From positions 111,699 to 175,698 of the IMG/VR virus record IMGVR_UViG_3300028800_000060: 64,000 nt of DNA. One strand, written 5' to 3'. Shown one piece after another: positions 1-10,400 of this stretch (position 1 is the stretch's first letter; every line of letters starts with the position of its first letter). The position numbers and the translations under genes are program-made. The stretch comes from a virus. The notes beneath the pieces are model-generated. The model made no database searches. It was not told where the DNA came from and was given only the letters and a program-made list of their open reading frames with translations.

Positions 1-465
1 ACTGGTGCCACGGGTCCTATTGGAGCATCAGGAAATCCTGGCGGGGCTACAGGTGCTACTGGAGCAAATGGTTCCGATGGTGCTACTGGAGCAACTGGTG
101 CTTCCGGAATAGGCGCAACGGGGGCAACGGGTCCATCAGGAGGTGGAGGAGGTGGAGGTGTTATAGGAACAGCCCTATTTGATGCCTCATCAGGATCCAT
201 AGTTGGATTAGTAGTAGCTGGTAATATTAGTGGGGTTACATATACCAGTACAGGAACCTATGCAGTCTCACTAACAGGGAGTCCTACCAATTACCTAGTA
301 CAAGTTCAATGCTCGAATGATTCCGGTACATATGTTGCCTTACCTTCGATTCAGTATAATAGTGTCACCTCTTCAGGATTTTCAATACGTGTAATTCAGG
401 TGAATGGTGGTGGTTTTGGTGTTAGAGATTTCCCTATCAATTGTATTTCGGTTATAAAACTTTAA
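1..465 (+). CDS. Collagen-like fibre protein, C-terminal part
   Basis: The gene is open from the first base of the window, so its 5' end is missing; 154 residues are visible. The first 50 or so follow a Gly-X-Y pattern rich in GAT, GAS and GPS triplets, which form collagen-like triple helices in phage fibres. A glycine run links these to a C-terminal domain of about 95 residues that is rich in Ser, Thr and Val and resembles a beta-sandwich trimerisation or tip domain. Together with the downstream glycosyltransferase and baseplate genes, this suggests a virion fibre or whisker. Receptor binding by the tip is inference. Confidence 0.75.
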   Translation, partial: TGATGPIGASGNPGGATGATGANGSDGATGATGASGIGATGATGPSGGGGGGGVIGTALFDASSGSIVGLVVAGNISGVTYTSTGTYAVSLTGSPTNYLVQVQCSNDSGTYVALPSIQYNSVTSSGFSIRVIQVNGGGFGVRDFPINCISVIKL

Positions 466-481
466 CCAGTCATTTAAGAAT

Positions 482-510
482 TTGACAACAATAATGTATT
501 ATGTTATAAT
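482..510 (+). promoter_or_regulatory. Consensus sigma70 promoter
   Basis: TTGACA (482-487) and TATAAT (505-510) are perfect consensus boxes with 17 bases between them. The -10 box ends 7 bases before the ATG of the glycosyltransferase at 518, so the transcript would start at or next to the start codon. Confidence 0.85.
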
Positions 511-517
511 ATAGATA

Positions 518-1687
518 ATGAAACTGCGCATACATGTTATTTCCTTACCGCATACCAAGACCAATAAGCTATATTGTGCCTGTGCCTACACCCAAAAAAT
601 CCTGAATTTTTGTAAGATGATGCATTCCCTCGGCCATACCGTTTTTCATTACGGAGCCGAGGGTTCTCAGGTTGAATGTACAGAACAAATACAAATAATT
701 TCTGATGCCGAACAGCGCCATTATTTTGGTGCAACTGATTGGAAAAAAAATACCTTCCCTATTAAATGGGATTCTAGAGAACCGTATTGGGATCTAACCA
801 ATGTGCGTGCTGCAACCGAAATTAATAAACGAAAACAAAAACAGGATTTTGTTTGTGTTGTTGGTGGTGTTTGTCAAAAACCTCTTACAGATTTGGTAGG
901 CGAATCACATACAATTAATGTCGAACCTTTTGTTGGTTATTATGGAATATATACCAAATATCGGGCATTTGAAAGTTATACACATCAATCTTGTGTATAT
1001 GGAACAATGTCAGGTGATCCAAATGGACAATTATATGATTGTGTGATTCCAAATTATTATGATCCCAGTGATTTCTCAATTTCAACAGAGCGAAAAGATT
1101 ATTTACTTTACATTGGAAGATTAATTTCCAGGAAAGGTATTTTAATAGCTTTGCAAACTGCTAAAGCTACCGGTAGAAAATTGATTATGGCCGGCCAAGG
1201 TGTTAAAGAGATCACCTCCGATCGATTAGTGACCGAAGAGGGAATTACTATTCCTTTGGGGGATGATGTTGAATATTTTGGTTATGCGGGAGTTGAAGAA
1301 CGCCGTAAATTAATGGGCGAAGCGCATGCAATTTTGATGCCTACTTTATTTATGGAGCCATTTGGTGGAGTAGCTGTTGAATCTCAGTTGTGTGGTACTC
1401 CCGTTATTTCAACGGACCATGCAGCCTTCACAGAAACAGTAAAACATGGAGAAACTGGTTATCGTTGCCACTCGCTAGAACAATTTGTATGGGCTGTAGA
1501 ACATACTGATGAACTGCACCTACCGGATGTAATACGAGATATTGCCTTGGCAAATTACTCAATTGATAAGGTCAAATATATGTATGATGAGTGGTTCAAT
1601 ATGCTTTTGGGCCTTTGGGGTTCTGGATGGCCGGATTTAACGAGACTCGAAGAACGAAAAAATCTGGATTGGTTGCATAAAATCTGA
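518..1687 (+). CDS. Glycosyltransferase, GT-B fold (GT4 type)
   Basis: This 389-residue protein has the C-terminal half of a GT4 enzyme. A YIGRL-type strand near residue 200 opens the second Rossmann domain. The E-x7-E motif (E280 to E288, in EPFGGVAVE), which contacts the nucleotide-sugar donor, is intact and is followed by CGTPVIS. Such enzymes transfer sugar from an NDP- or GDP-sugar. The gene lies between the collagen-like fibre gene and the baseplate genes but has its own early-type promoter. It may therefore modify a host glycan, a virion protein or DNA. The acceptor cannot be read from sequence. Confidence 0.85.
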   Translation: MKLRIHVISLPHTKTNKLYCACAYTQKILNFCKMMHSLGHTVFHYGAEGSQVECTEQIQIISDAEQRHYFGATDWKKNTFPIKWDSREPYWDLTNVRAATEINKRKQKQDFVCVVGGVCQKPLTDLVGESHTINVEPFVGYYGIYTKYRAFESYTHQSCVYGTMSGDPNGQLYDCVIPNYYDPSDFSISTERKDYLLYIGRLISRKGILIALQTAKATGRKLIMAGQGVKEITSDRLVTEEGITIPLGDDVEYFGYAGVEERRKLMGEAHAILMPTLFMEPFGGVAVESQLCGTPVISTDHAAFTETVKHGETGYRCHSLEQFVWAVEHTDELHLPDVIRDIALANYSIDKVKYMYDEWFNMLLGLWGSGWPDLTRLEERKNLDWLHKI

Positions 1688-1690
1688 TGC

Positions 1691-1696
1691 TAAATA
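1691..1696 (+). promoter_or_regulatory. T4-type late promoter core (TAAATA)
   Basis: CTAAATA ends 7 bases before the gp25 ATG and lies in the short gap after the glycosyltransferase stop. The same core precedes many structural genes here. Confidence 0.55.
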
Positions 1697-1703
1697 GAAG
1701 TAA

Positions 1704-2090
1704 ATGGCACAACCAAGATTTCGCGACATTTCTCTTTCTTTTCGAAATAATCCAGTAACTGGAGACATTGTTGAACTTTTTGATTCTGATGCTGTAAAGG
1801 CTTCGGTAATTAATCTCGTTATGACGATGAATTTTGAAATTCCTTTTCATCCTGAAGTAGGAAGTGCTGTAATGCGGTCATTATTCGACAATTTCGGAAC
1901 AATGACCGCTGTGAATATTCGGCGGTCAATTTTAGACGTATTACAAAACTTTGAAAGCCGCGTAGAAGTTCTAGGTGTAGATGTTTCTATGGATCCCGAT
2001 GCCCATGGATACAATGCACTAATTGTATACCAAATCATCGGACAACCTACTCCAGTAACGATAACACTTTTTCTAGAAAAGACACGATAA
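1704..2090 (+). CDS. gp25: Baseplate wedge protein gp25
   Basis: This 128-residue protein belongs to the GPW/gp25 family (T4 gp25 has 132 residues). The segment EIPFHPEVGSAVMRSLF matches the conserved family core, and the C-terminus has the usual strand-rich layout. In T4 it is a wedge subunit that touches gp6 and helps start sheath assembly. Its stop overlaps the ATG of the gp6 gene by one base, which fits translational coupling. Confidence 0.9.
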   Translation: MAQPRFRDISLSFRNNPVTGDIVELFDSDAVKASVINLVMTMNFEIPFHPEVGSAVMRSLFDNFGTMTAVNIRRSILDVLQNFESRVEVLGVDVSMDPDAHGYNALIVYQIIGQPTPVTITLFLEKTR

Positions 2091-3901
2091 TGGCTAATAG
2101 CAGCACATCAACAAAACTCAATATATCGGAATTAGATTTTGATGCGATCATTTCGGCACTTACTAATTACCTACAGTCCCAAAGTGAATTTCAAGATTAT
2201 AATTTCCAGGGATCAGGATTGCGTGTCATTCTTAACATTCTCGCCTATAACACGCATTTTCTTTCATATTATTTAAATATGGTTGCTAATGAATCTTTTC
2301 TTGATTCGGCTGACCGTAGAGAAAATATTGTATCGATTGCAAAACAGTTGGGATATACTCCCTCATCCCGTAAGGCTTCAGAAGCTACAGTAAATTTAAC
2401 AATTACACCTCCAATAAGTCCTACACCACCTGCGTTTCTTACAATACCAATTTATACACCATTTAATACGGTTGTAAATGGAACCACATATACATTTTTA
2501 ACAACACAATCATTATCAGTTCCCTATGATGTGGTTAATAACCGTTATGTTGCAAATAATGTGTTATTAAAAGAAGGAATTGCATATACTTTCCAATATA
2601 CTGTTAATACTGGTAATCCAGTTAAGTATGTTATTCCTAACCAGAATGTTGATACGAATACTTTGGTAGTCAGTATACAAGATAGCACTATGAGTTCTTT
2701 GCTTACCACATTCAACTTGGTAAGCGATTTGAATGTTTTGGATGGAACTTCTAATGTATTTTTCTTACAGGAAGTTACAAATGCTAATTATGAAGTTTAT
2801 TTTGGAGATGGCATTTTAGGTAAGTCATTAACTGATGGAAATGTTGTAAACTTAACCTTTATTGCATGTAATGCTGATGCGCCAAATTTGGCAAGCATTT
2901 TCACAATTGCGGGAAATATTAATGGATATAGTAATGTGTTAGTTTCAACCATTAACCCGGCCGCAGGTGGTGCCGAGAGAGAATCTAATGATAGTATTAG
3001 GTTTACAGCACCCCAAAATTATCAAACACAAAATCGTGCGGTTACGGCAAATGATTATGAAACGATTATCACTCGTGAATATCCTAATGTAGATAGTGTA
3101 GCAGTGTGGGGTGGAGAAACAAATATTCCACCACATTATGGAACAGTTTATTTGAGTTTGAAACCTGCATCTGGTTACGTGATCACCAATCTTACAAAAC
3201 AAAATATTGTTACAAATATATTACAGGCAAGGAATATAGTTTCAATAATTCCTGTTATTATTGATCCTGATTATATTTTTTTGGTTGTAAATTCTTTGGT
3301 GAAATATAATGCCCGCGCCACTACATTGACATCCGGTCAATTACAAAATAACGTTATAACCACGATAGAAAATTTTGCCGAAACTAATATTGGTCATTTT
3401 GGTGATATTTTCCGTTATTCTCAATTAACCCGGGCTATAGACGAAACTAATCCCGCCATTACAAATGACTTGACAACTGTATTAATGCAAAAACGATTTG
3501 TTCCACCCTTGAATGTGATTGATACGTATACGATTCTTTTTTCTAATCCAATACTTCCCAATACATTATCAAGCGGTTCATTCGTTGATACGGCAGATCC
3601 TAATTATGTTTCTGGACAGTTATATTTCTTTGATGATGATGGACAGGGATCTATTAGAACCTATAAGTTTGTGGGACCTGTCAAAACTTATACAAATTTG
3701 AAGTCAGGAACCATAGACTATTCCACTGGTAATGTTATATTGTCCTATTTCAAACCCTCAAGTATAACAGATACGACACAAACACTAAAAATTAGTGTAC
3801 AGCCACAGATTAATGATATCTCACCTATTCGCAATAATATCATCTTGATAGATCCAAATGATATTACCGTTTCTATGATGGTTAACACTCAATTAGGATA
3901 A
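2090..3901 (+). CDS. gp6: Baseplate wedge protein gp6
   Basis: This 603-residue protein is of gp6 / baseplate J-like type (T4 gp6 has 660). The N-terminus carries the typical helical segment with ILNILAYNTHFLSYYLNMVANE and LGYTPSSRKAS. The centre has AGGAERESNDSIR and an NDYE motif, as in J-like proteins. Gp6 dimers form the inner ring of the wedge, and the gene stands directly after gp25. It ends two bases before the next gene. Confidence 0.9.
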   Translation: MANSSTSTKLNISELDFDAIISALTNYLQSQSEFQDYNFQGSGLRVILNILAYNTHFLSYYLNMVANESFLDSADRRENIVSIAKQLGYTPSSRKASEATVNLTITPPISPTPPAFLTIPIYTPFNTVVNGTTYTFLTTQSLSVPYDVVNNRYVANNVLLKEGIAYTFQYTVNTGNPVKYVIPNQNVDTNTLVVSIQDSTMSSLLTTFNLVSDLNVLDGTSNVFFLQEVTNANYEVYFGDGILGKSLTDGNVVNLTFIACNADAPNLASIFTIAGNINGYSNVLVSTINPAAGGAERESNDSIRFTAPQNYQTQNRAVTANDYETIITREYPNVDSVAVWGGETNIPPHYGTVYLSLKPASGYVITNLTKQNIVTNILQARNIVSIIPVIIDPDYIFLVVNSLVKYNARATTLTSGQLQNNVITTIENFAETNIGHFGDIFRYSQLTRAIDETNPAITNDLTTVLMQKRFVPPLNVIDTYTILFSNPILPNTLSSGSFVDTADPNYVSGQLYFFDDDGQGSIRTYKFVGPVKTYTNLKSGTIDYSTGNVILSYFKPSSITDTTQTLKISVQPQINDISPIRNNIILIDPNDITVSMMVNTQLG

Positions 3902-3902
3902 A

Positions 3903-6092
3903 ATGTTTCCATATATTTCACAATATATTCGTACTCAGCCGCCTCAAACAATAAGGGATAATTATCCCTTATTTTTGGATTTCATGACGGCTTATTATGA
4001 ATTTTTAGAACAATCTGGCGGCGCTGTAAATGGTATTTTAACATTACTTAGCCAAAGGGATATTGATACCTCGTTAGATCTATTCCTAAAATATTTTGAA
4101 TATGAATTTTTGCCTAATATTCCTACTACGTTACTTGCTGATCCTCGAAAATTGGCAAAACATATAAAAGATTTTTATTTGGCAAGAGGATCAGAGAAAT
4201 CTTTTAAACTTTTATTTCGGATACTTTATGATGATTCGGTTGGGTTTTATTATCCAAAAACTGATATTATTAAACCCTCAGATGGTAAATGGTCAGTAGA
4301 TACCGTAATACGAACAACAACGGTAAATGATACGTATAAGTTTGTTGGTAGACAAATTGTAGGACAAACTTCTGGTGCTACAGCAAACGTTGAAAATGTG
4401 GTTAAATTAACCTATAATAGTGATATTGTTAGTGAAATCTATATCTCTAACCTTTCTATATTAGGAACCTTTCAGGTTGGTGAAAATATTGGCGTATTAT
4501 TACCAAATAATACAACCGTTTATGAAACTGTATATGGATTAGCTACAGGTATAGATCTTACAAATCCGGGAACGGGATATAAAGTTGATGATGTAATTAC
4601 TACATCTACTCCCACTAATGGCGCTAGTGCATTATTTGCTGTAGGTATTATAAGTGGCAACGAAGTGGGAAGAGTTGTTCGCGCCAGTTTTGAAAATTAT
4701 CCTCAACCCCCTTTAATCCAATTATCATCAACGGCTTCAATTACTGATGGATTTTATAATAATCTTTTAATTACCATTACAGATGGTTCTGGTGCGGGTC
4801 AGACAAGAACAATTATTGGATATAATGGAACGCAGCAAGTAGCTCTATTAGATACAAATTGGATTGTATTGCCAGATATTACCAGCCATTATAGCATTTC
4901 TTTAGGTAAAATTAAAATCGTAAAAGCTAAAGATTTTGGTTATAATTTTTCAACACCTATTGCGGCTGATTTTTCTCTTTCAGGAAATAAAGATGCTGTG
5001 GGTACAATTACTGTAGGCGCCGTGGGCCAGTATGCGGGAAGATTTATAAACAATGATGGCTTCTTGAGTTATAGAAAATATTTACAAGATAGTTTTTATT
5101 ACCAAGATTTTTCGTATGTATTACGTGTCCACGAAACATTAACTGAATATATTAATGTTGTTAAAAAATTGTTGCATCCTGCTGGGTTAGCTTTATTTGG
5201 TATAGATATTATTGATAGTGCAACATTTATCCGAAAAACACATAATCTTTCGGCAACAGTTACCACAACTACTTTTGGTGGAGTTCCACCTCCCACGAAT
5301 TTACAAGTTCAATATGATATGATTGAAGGTATTGATCCTCAATTGTTGTATGATGTCAGTCCTGCATATCCAAATGGGTTTAATGCTACATTAGGATCAA
5401 TACATGGAAGTGATATTGATGATCCTTCTTGGGGAGCACCAGGAGTATCATTTTTCAATACCTTTATAAATGCACGAGTAGTACCAATTAATAACACACA
5501 GCAAACGATAATTGTTGTGGCGAAAGCCAACGTACTTCAAGATAATTCGGGATTAATTGGTTGTATTGATGAAAATAAAGATTTGGGTGTAACGGGGTAT
5601 CAGATATACATAAACTCCGATGGTAGTTTGGTTTTTAGAACGCAAAAAATAAATACCATACAGAATGATTTGAGGATTAATTATCCTGCGGGGTCTATAA
5701 ATACTTCTGATTACTTTTTTGCGGCTTTGCGATATTTTAATAATACTATTGTTGGTAATTTAAATTTAAATTCTTCTATTATTGGCAGTTACGGTACAAA
5801 TATTGATTCGACGTCCATATTATCTAATTCGCGCGGTTATTATTTGGGTACGGGAGGCTTTCATCAAAGTCTTTCAACTACACCATCACTCTACGGATCC
5901 GCACTCTACGGATCAACACTCGCAGGTATTCCATCTGCTATCAATGTTCCTGTAACTTTGTACCAAGGTTATTTTGATGGAATTATTAGTTACGTGTTGA
6001 TCTACAATAGGTTTTTATCTGATACAGAAATCCTTACAGCACATCAGTTTGTTAAAGGAGTGATGAATGGACGAGGTATTCCACTTTCATAA
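3903..6092 (+). CDS. Baseplate wedge protein in gp7 position, with C-terminal LamG-like domain
   Basis: This 729-residue protein lies between gp6 and gp8, where T4 has gp7. The N-terminus is helical and contains FLDFMTAYYEFLEQ and FYLARGSEKSFKLLFRILY, a pattern common in gp7-position proteins of T4-like phages of environmental bacteria. The middle contains a GTGYKVDD beta-repeat. The last 220 or so residues look like a LamG/concanavalin fold, ending in YNRFLSDTEI, and probably face outward. The wedge role rests on position and the N-terminus; carbohydrate binding by the LamG-like part is inference. Confidence 0.75.
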   Translation: MFPYISQYIRTQPPQTIRDNYPLFLDFMTAYYEFLEQSGGAVNGILTLLSQRDIDTSLDLFLKYFEYEFLPNIPTTLLADPRKLAKHIKDFYLARGSEKSFKLLFRILYDDSVGFYYPKTDIIKPSDGKWSVDTVIRTTTVNDTYKFVGRQIVGQTSGATANVENVVKLTYNSDIVSEIYISNLSILGTFQVGENIGVLLPNNTTVYETVYGLATGIDLTNPGTGYKVDDVITTSTPTNGASALFAVGIISGNEVGRVVRASFENYPQPPLIQLSSTASITDGFYNNLLITITDGSGAGQTRTIIGYNGTQQVALLDTNWIVLPDITSHYSISLGKIKIVKAKDFGYNFSTPIAADFSLSGNKDAVGTITVGAVGQYAGRFINNDGFLSYRKYLQDSFYYQDFSYVLRVHETLTEYINVVKKLLHPAGLALFGIDIIDSATFIRKTHNLSATVTTTTFGGVPPPTNLQVQYDMIEGIDPQLLYDVSPAYPNGFNATLGSIHGSDIDDPSWGAPGVSFFNTFINARVVPINNTQQTIIVVAKANVLQDNSGLIGCIDENKDLGVTGYQIYINSDGSLVFRTQKINTIQNDLRINYPAGSINTSDYFFAALRYFNNTIVGNLNLNSSIIGSYGTNIDSTSILSNSRGYYLGTGGFHQSLSTTPSLYGSALYGSTLAGIPSAINVPVTLYQGYFDGIISYVLIYNRFLSDTEILTAHQFVKGVMNGRGIPLS

Positions 6093-6095
6093 ATA
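6089..6095 (+). promoter_or_regulatory. T4-type late promoter core (ATAAATA)
   Basis: The core overlaps the stop of the preceding gene and ends 6 bases before the gp8 ATG. Confidence 0.5.
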
Positions 6096-6101
6096 TAAAG
6101 T

Positions 6102-7466
6102 ATGCCACTAACAGCCATAGAAAACAACCAATTTCGGATATATTCCGCACAAAAATTTATTGAAGGATTACAATCGCAAACCTCTCAAAATAATCTTTAT
6201 GTGTGGATTGGGAAAGTTACCCCTTGGTCTAATGAAAATAATCCACCACAACCTAACGATACTGTGGCTGCTAGGATTTCTAGTTTTGCTGATATGTTAT
6301 CGGCCAAGAGAGTTTCACCTTCTGATGCGAGCTTAGTAATTCCTCGACACAATTGGCAGCCATCTACCGTATATTCACAATATTCGGATTTAGGAGCGAT
6401 TGCAAGCGGAATATACTATGATTTATACGAACCAAATACAAATACTGCTCCGTTCTATGTGATAACTACCGATTATAATGTGTATAAATGTATCAGCAAC
6501 AATTATGGTGCAAATACTTCCGTTATGCCGACGGGTACAAGTACAACACCAATTACAACTGCTGATGGATATATTTGGAAATTTATGTTTCAAGTATCTT
6601 CCGCAAATGTTTTGAAATTTTTGTCTGATGACTGGATTCCAGTATATTCATTATCATCTAATGATGGAACTACCCAATGGTCAGTACAAGCAACAGCAGT
6701 TCCTGGATCAATTGAATTCATTCAAGTAACAAATGTTGGATCCAGTTATACAAGTGTCCCACCAGTTACTGTTTTGGGTGATGGAGTAGGCTGTACAGCC
6801 GTTGCTGTTTTAACAGGCACTACAGTTACGGGAATTAATATTATAACTAAAGGCCAGGGTTACTCATATGCCACAGTAACAATTGGTGGTCCCGGTTCTA
6901 ATGCTGCGGCTCACGCAATGATAAGTCCTCCCGGTGGCCATGGTTCTAATGCTGTTGCTGAATTGGGTGCAATGTATGTTATGGTAGATGTTTCATTGAA
7001 TTATGATGAATCCAATAAAATCACAACTGGCAATGATTATAGGAAATTTGGTCTACTTTTAAATCCCTTATTCTACGAATCACAAGTATATTATTATCCT
7101 TTAATAGCAACCGCGACTACAAACCTAACATTAACGGGAGTTACAGGTACATTTGATCCCGATGTTTTGGTTACAGGTTCTACAAGCGGTGTAACTGGAA
7201 GAGTTGTTGATTTTGATTTGGCCGGTTCAAATATTTTACGGTTAAACGAAGTTACCAGAGGAACAGCAAGTGGTTACTTATCAACTGCCAGTGGTTTCGT
7301 AGTGAGTGAAACTTTAATTACCGCAAGTGGTATTGCGGAAATAAGTTCAGTAGTTGCTCCCGATATTGAACCTAATTCTGGTTTGATTTTAACTACAGAA
7401 TATATGAGTCCCGTTATGCGGTCTCCATCACAAATAGAAGATATAAAAATAACATTGCCGTTCTAA
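6102..7466 (+). CDS. gp8: Baseplate wedge protein gp8
   Basis: This 454-residue protein matches T4 gp8 in its first 190 residues: an early FYxxx(L)Y-like segment, WIGKVTPWSNENNPPQP, VIPRHNW and DGYIWKFMFQ. T4 gp8 has 334 residues. The extra length comes from a region of about 70 residues from residue 205 with two GSSYTSVPP / GQGYSYA beta-repeats, and from a second insert near 350. Gp8 is a peripheral wedge subunit that joins gp7 and gp10. Confidence 0.85.
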   Translation: MPLTAIENNQFRIYSAQKFIEGLQSQTSQNNLYVWIGKVTPWSNENNPPQPNDTVAARISSFADMLSAKRVSPSDASLVIPRHNWQPSTVYSQYSDLGAIASGIYYDLYEPNTNTAPFYVITTDYNVYKCISNNYGANTSVMPTGTSTTPITTADGYIWKFMFQVSSANVLKFLSDDWIPVYSLSSNDGTTQWSVQATAVPGSIEFIQVTNVGSSYTSVPPVTVLGDGVGCTAVAVLTGTTVTGINIITKGQGYSYATVTIGGPGSNAAAHAMISPPGGHGSNAVAELGAMYVMVDVSLNYDESNKITTGNDYRKFGLLLNPLFYESQVYYYPLIATATTNLTLTGVTGTFDPDVLVTGSTSGVTGRVVDFDLAGSNILRLNEVTRGTASGYLSTASGFVVSETLITASGIAEISSVVAPDIEPNSGLILTTEYMSPVMRSPSQIEDIKITLPF

Positions 7467-7470
7467 GGAC

Positions 7471-7476
7471 TAAATA
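7471..7476 (+). promoter_or_regulatory. T4-type late promoter core (TAAATA)
   Basis: CTAAATA lies in the gap after gp8 and ends 5 bases before the ATG at 7482. Confidence 0.5.
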
Positions 7477-7481
7477 GGTAT

Positions 7482-10400
7482 ATGCCAATTACATTTTCAA
7501 CAGCGCCATATTATGATGATTTTTCTGCGGCAAAAGAATTTTACAAAATATTATTCCGTCCCGGTTATGCTCTCCAAGCTCGCGAACTAACTCAACTACA
7601 ATCTATTTTTGGTGAGCAACTAAATCGGTTTGGACGATATATTTTCTCCGATGGTGCGATGGTTACACCAGGGCAAATAACATACGATCAAAATCTAGCA
7701 TATGTGAAGGTTAATCCCACATTTTCAGCAGCACCTATTGATTATGATTTGATTGATCCACTTGTAGTGGGAACAACAGTTCAAATTAAAGGTGTGACAA
7801 CCGGCATTGTTGCACAGGTTGTTCAGGTTGCCCGCGATATCAATACCATTTACGTAAAATACGTAACATCAGGAACAAGTAATACAGTCGCAACATTTGC
7901 TGATAATGAAGTTATAAACATTCTTCCTGCAAATATTGGTGTTTGCCAAGCAATAGTTGCCGCATCAACTGGTATAACAGCACAGGCATCAATCGCCGAT
8001 GGTGTGTATTTTATTTTCGGTAAATTTTTGAATGTAAATTCTCAAACCATTCGATTGGCAGATTATAACCAATTTCCTAGTGTTAATGTTGGTCTTCAAG
8101 CTGTAGAAACCATTGTTACACCAGAAGATGATACCTCATTAAACGATAATGCTATTGGTACACCGAATTTTGCTGCACCAGGTGCACACCGTTACAAGAT
8201 CGTTTTGAATCTTGTTGCTTTACCAGAAGGAACAATAGCTGATAGTGAATTCACTTCCTTAATGGTAATCGCAAACGGAACAATTCAATCTCAAGTTCAA
8301 ACTACCGCACTAAGTGAAATTGCCGATACATTGGCGCGCCGAACATTCGACGCAAATGGTAATTTTATTACAACTCCTTTTGGATTTGATATCCATGAAA
8401 GTCTTTTGAATGGTAATAATGGTGGTGTTTATACAGCTTTACAGGGTGGGCGAGAAGATCAATTAGCATTTGGAATTGAACCTGGAAAAGCATATGTACA
8501 AGGATATGAAATTAAGACTATTACCAAGCAATACATTCCATTAGATAAGGCACGTACAACCAATTTCTTTCAAAATAGTCATACGCGCGCCTATCTGGGT
8601 AACTTCATCTATATTAATCGCGTATTTGGTATACCAAGTTATGATTTGTGGCCATCGGTGAATTTGTATGCTACGCCAATTGTTACTGATGGTGTGGCAC
8701 CAGTAACTTCTATTGTAGGAACTGCTACAATTCGTGGTTTACAATTTCAAGAAGGATCTTTCCAAGTAATTGGTGATCCTGGTCCCATATTTCAATGTTA
8801 TTTAACCGATATCAATATAACTACACCAGGATTATCCTTGACAGATATCCGCTCATTGGCAGTAAATGATGGTACACTAACAACAACTGCAAATATCCTA
8901 ACACAAGTGGATATTGTGAATGTTGTAGGTAGTTTCGCAATAGGTTCTACTATTACAGATGGCACGAATACAGAAACAGTGTATGCCTGGGACACTACAA
9001 ATAATTTATTATTGACTCAGCCTAGCGCAGTTTCTATACCGACTAATTCACCGATCACATCAAGTGCAACTGGAACAGCAAATATTTTACAGCGTATCTC
9101 ACTTTTTGATCCGTCTGATAATATCTTATTATACCAGTTACCTCAAGGAACAGTATCTACAGTCCGTGATACTTCTGGTAGTATCACAACATCATATTCA
9201 TACCGTAAGGTATTTACTCCAGTTGCCGCTAGTTCCGGAACAGTAACATTCGCTACGAGTACTAATGAAGTATTTGCGTCAATGGAAATTACTGATTATG
9301 TTGCATGTATCGAAAGTGGTACGGGTGCAGGTACACTGGTAGATGTTACCAGTTCAAGCCCTGTATTTAGTTCGGGATTGGCGCATTTAACATTTAACGC
9401 TCCTAATGGTACAACGGTAAAACTTTCGGCTACAGTTGTTAAAGAGATTGCCGTAGAGAAAACAAAATCACTACAAACCCAGTCATTGACCGTAACAACT
9501 CCTGCTAGTGTTTTGAATCTTGGAAAAGCCGATATTTATAATATATTGGGCATATGGACAGGAACAGATAATACGGGAACAAATATCACATCATGGTATA
9601 AATTAGACAGAGGACAACGAGATAATCGTTATGATTTTGGAACACTTTCATTGCTTCCAGGATATACCTCTCCTTCATCAGTGTTTATACAATATCAATA
9701 TTTCACCCATAGTTCCGGTGATTACTTTAGTGTGAACAGTTATTTAAATTTTGATGCCGCTCTTCCAAATTATATTGCCGGGGCCACGTATTATCCATTA
9801 ATTCCTTCATATAATGGATCAAATGGTACGAAGTATCTATTACGTGATTGTTACGATTTTCGTCCTCGCGTAAATGATACGGCCACACCAACAAGCACTA
9901 TAGCTAATGCTGCTGTACCGGTACCACCAACATATGTTACTCCAGGTAAATTAGTGAAACCTAATGATGATATAGTCTCGGACTTCTCATATTATCTAGG
10001 TCGTATCGATAAGATTTATTTGGATGAAAATGGATTTTTCCGTGTAATTGAAGGCACACCTTCATTAACACCATTAGCTCCACCAGATCCTGCAACAGGG
10101 ATGGTTGTTGCTATTTTGGGATATCCCGCATACACGTTTTCACCAACCAGCGTTTCCATTAAGAGTATTCCAAATAAGGTTTATCCAATGGTGAAGATTG
10201 GTGATTTAGAGACTCGTATTGCCCAGTTGGAATATTACACGGCTTTAAATTTGTTGGAACAACAAACTGCCAATATGCAGATTCCGGATGCAACAACGGG
10301 ATTAAACCGATATCAATCTGGGTTTATAGTTGATAATTTCGTGGACAACAGTGTTTCAGATTATAATAATTCGGATTGTAAATTTTCTTTGGATGCATTG

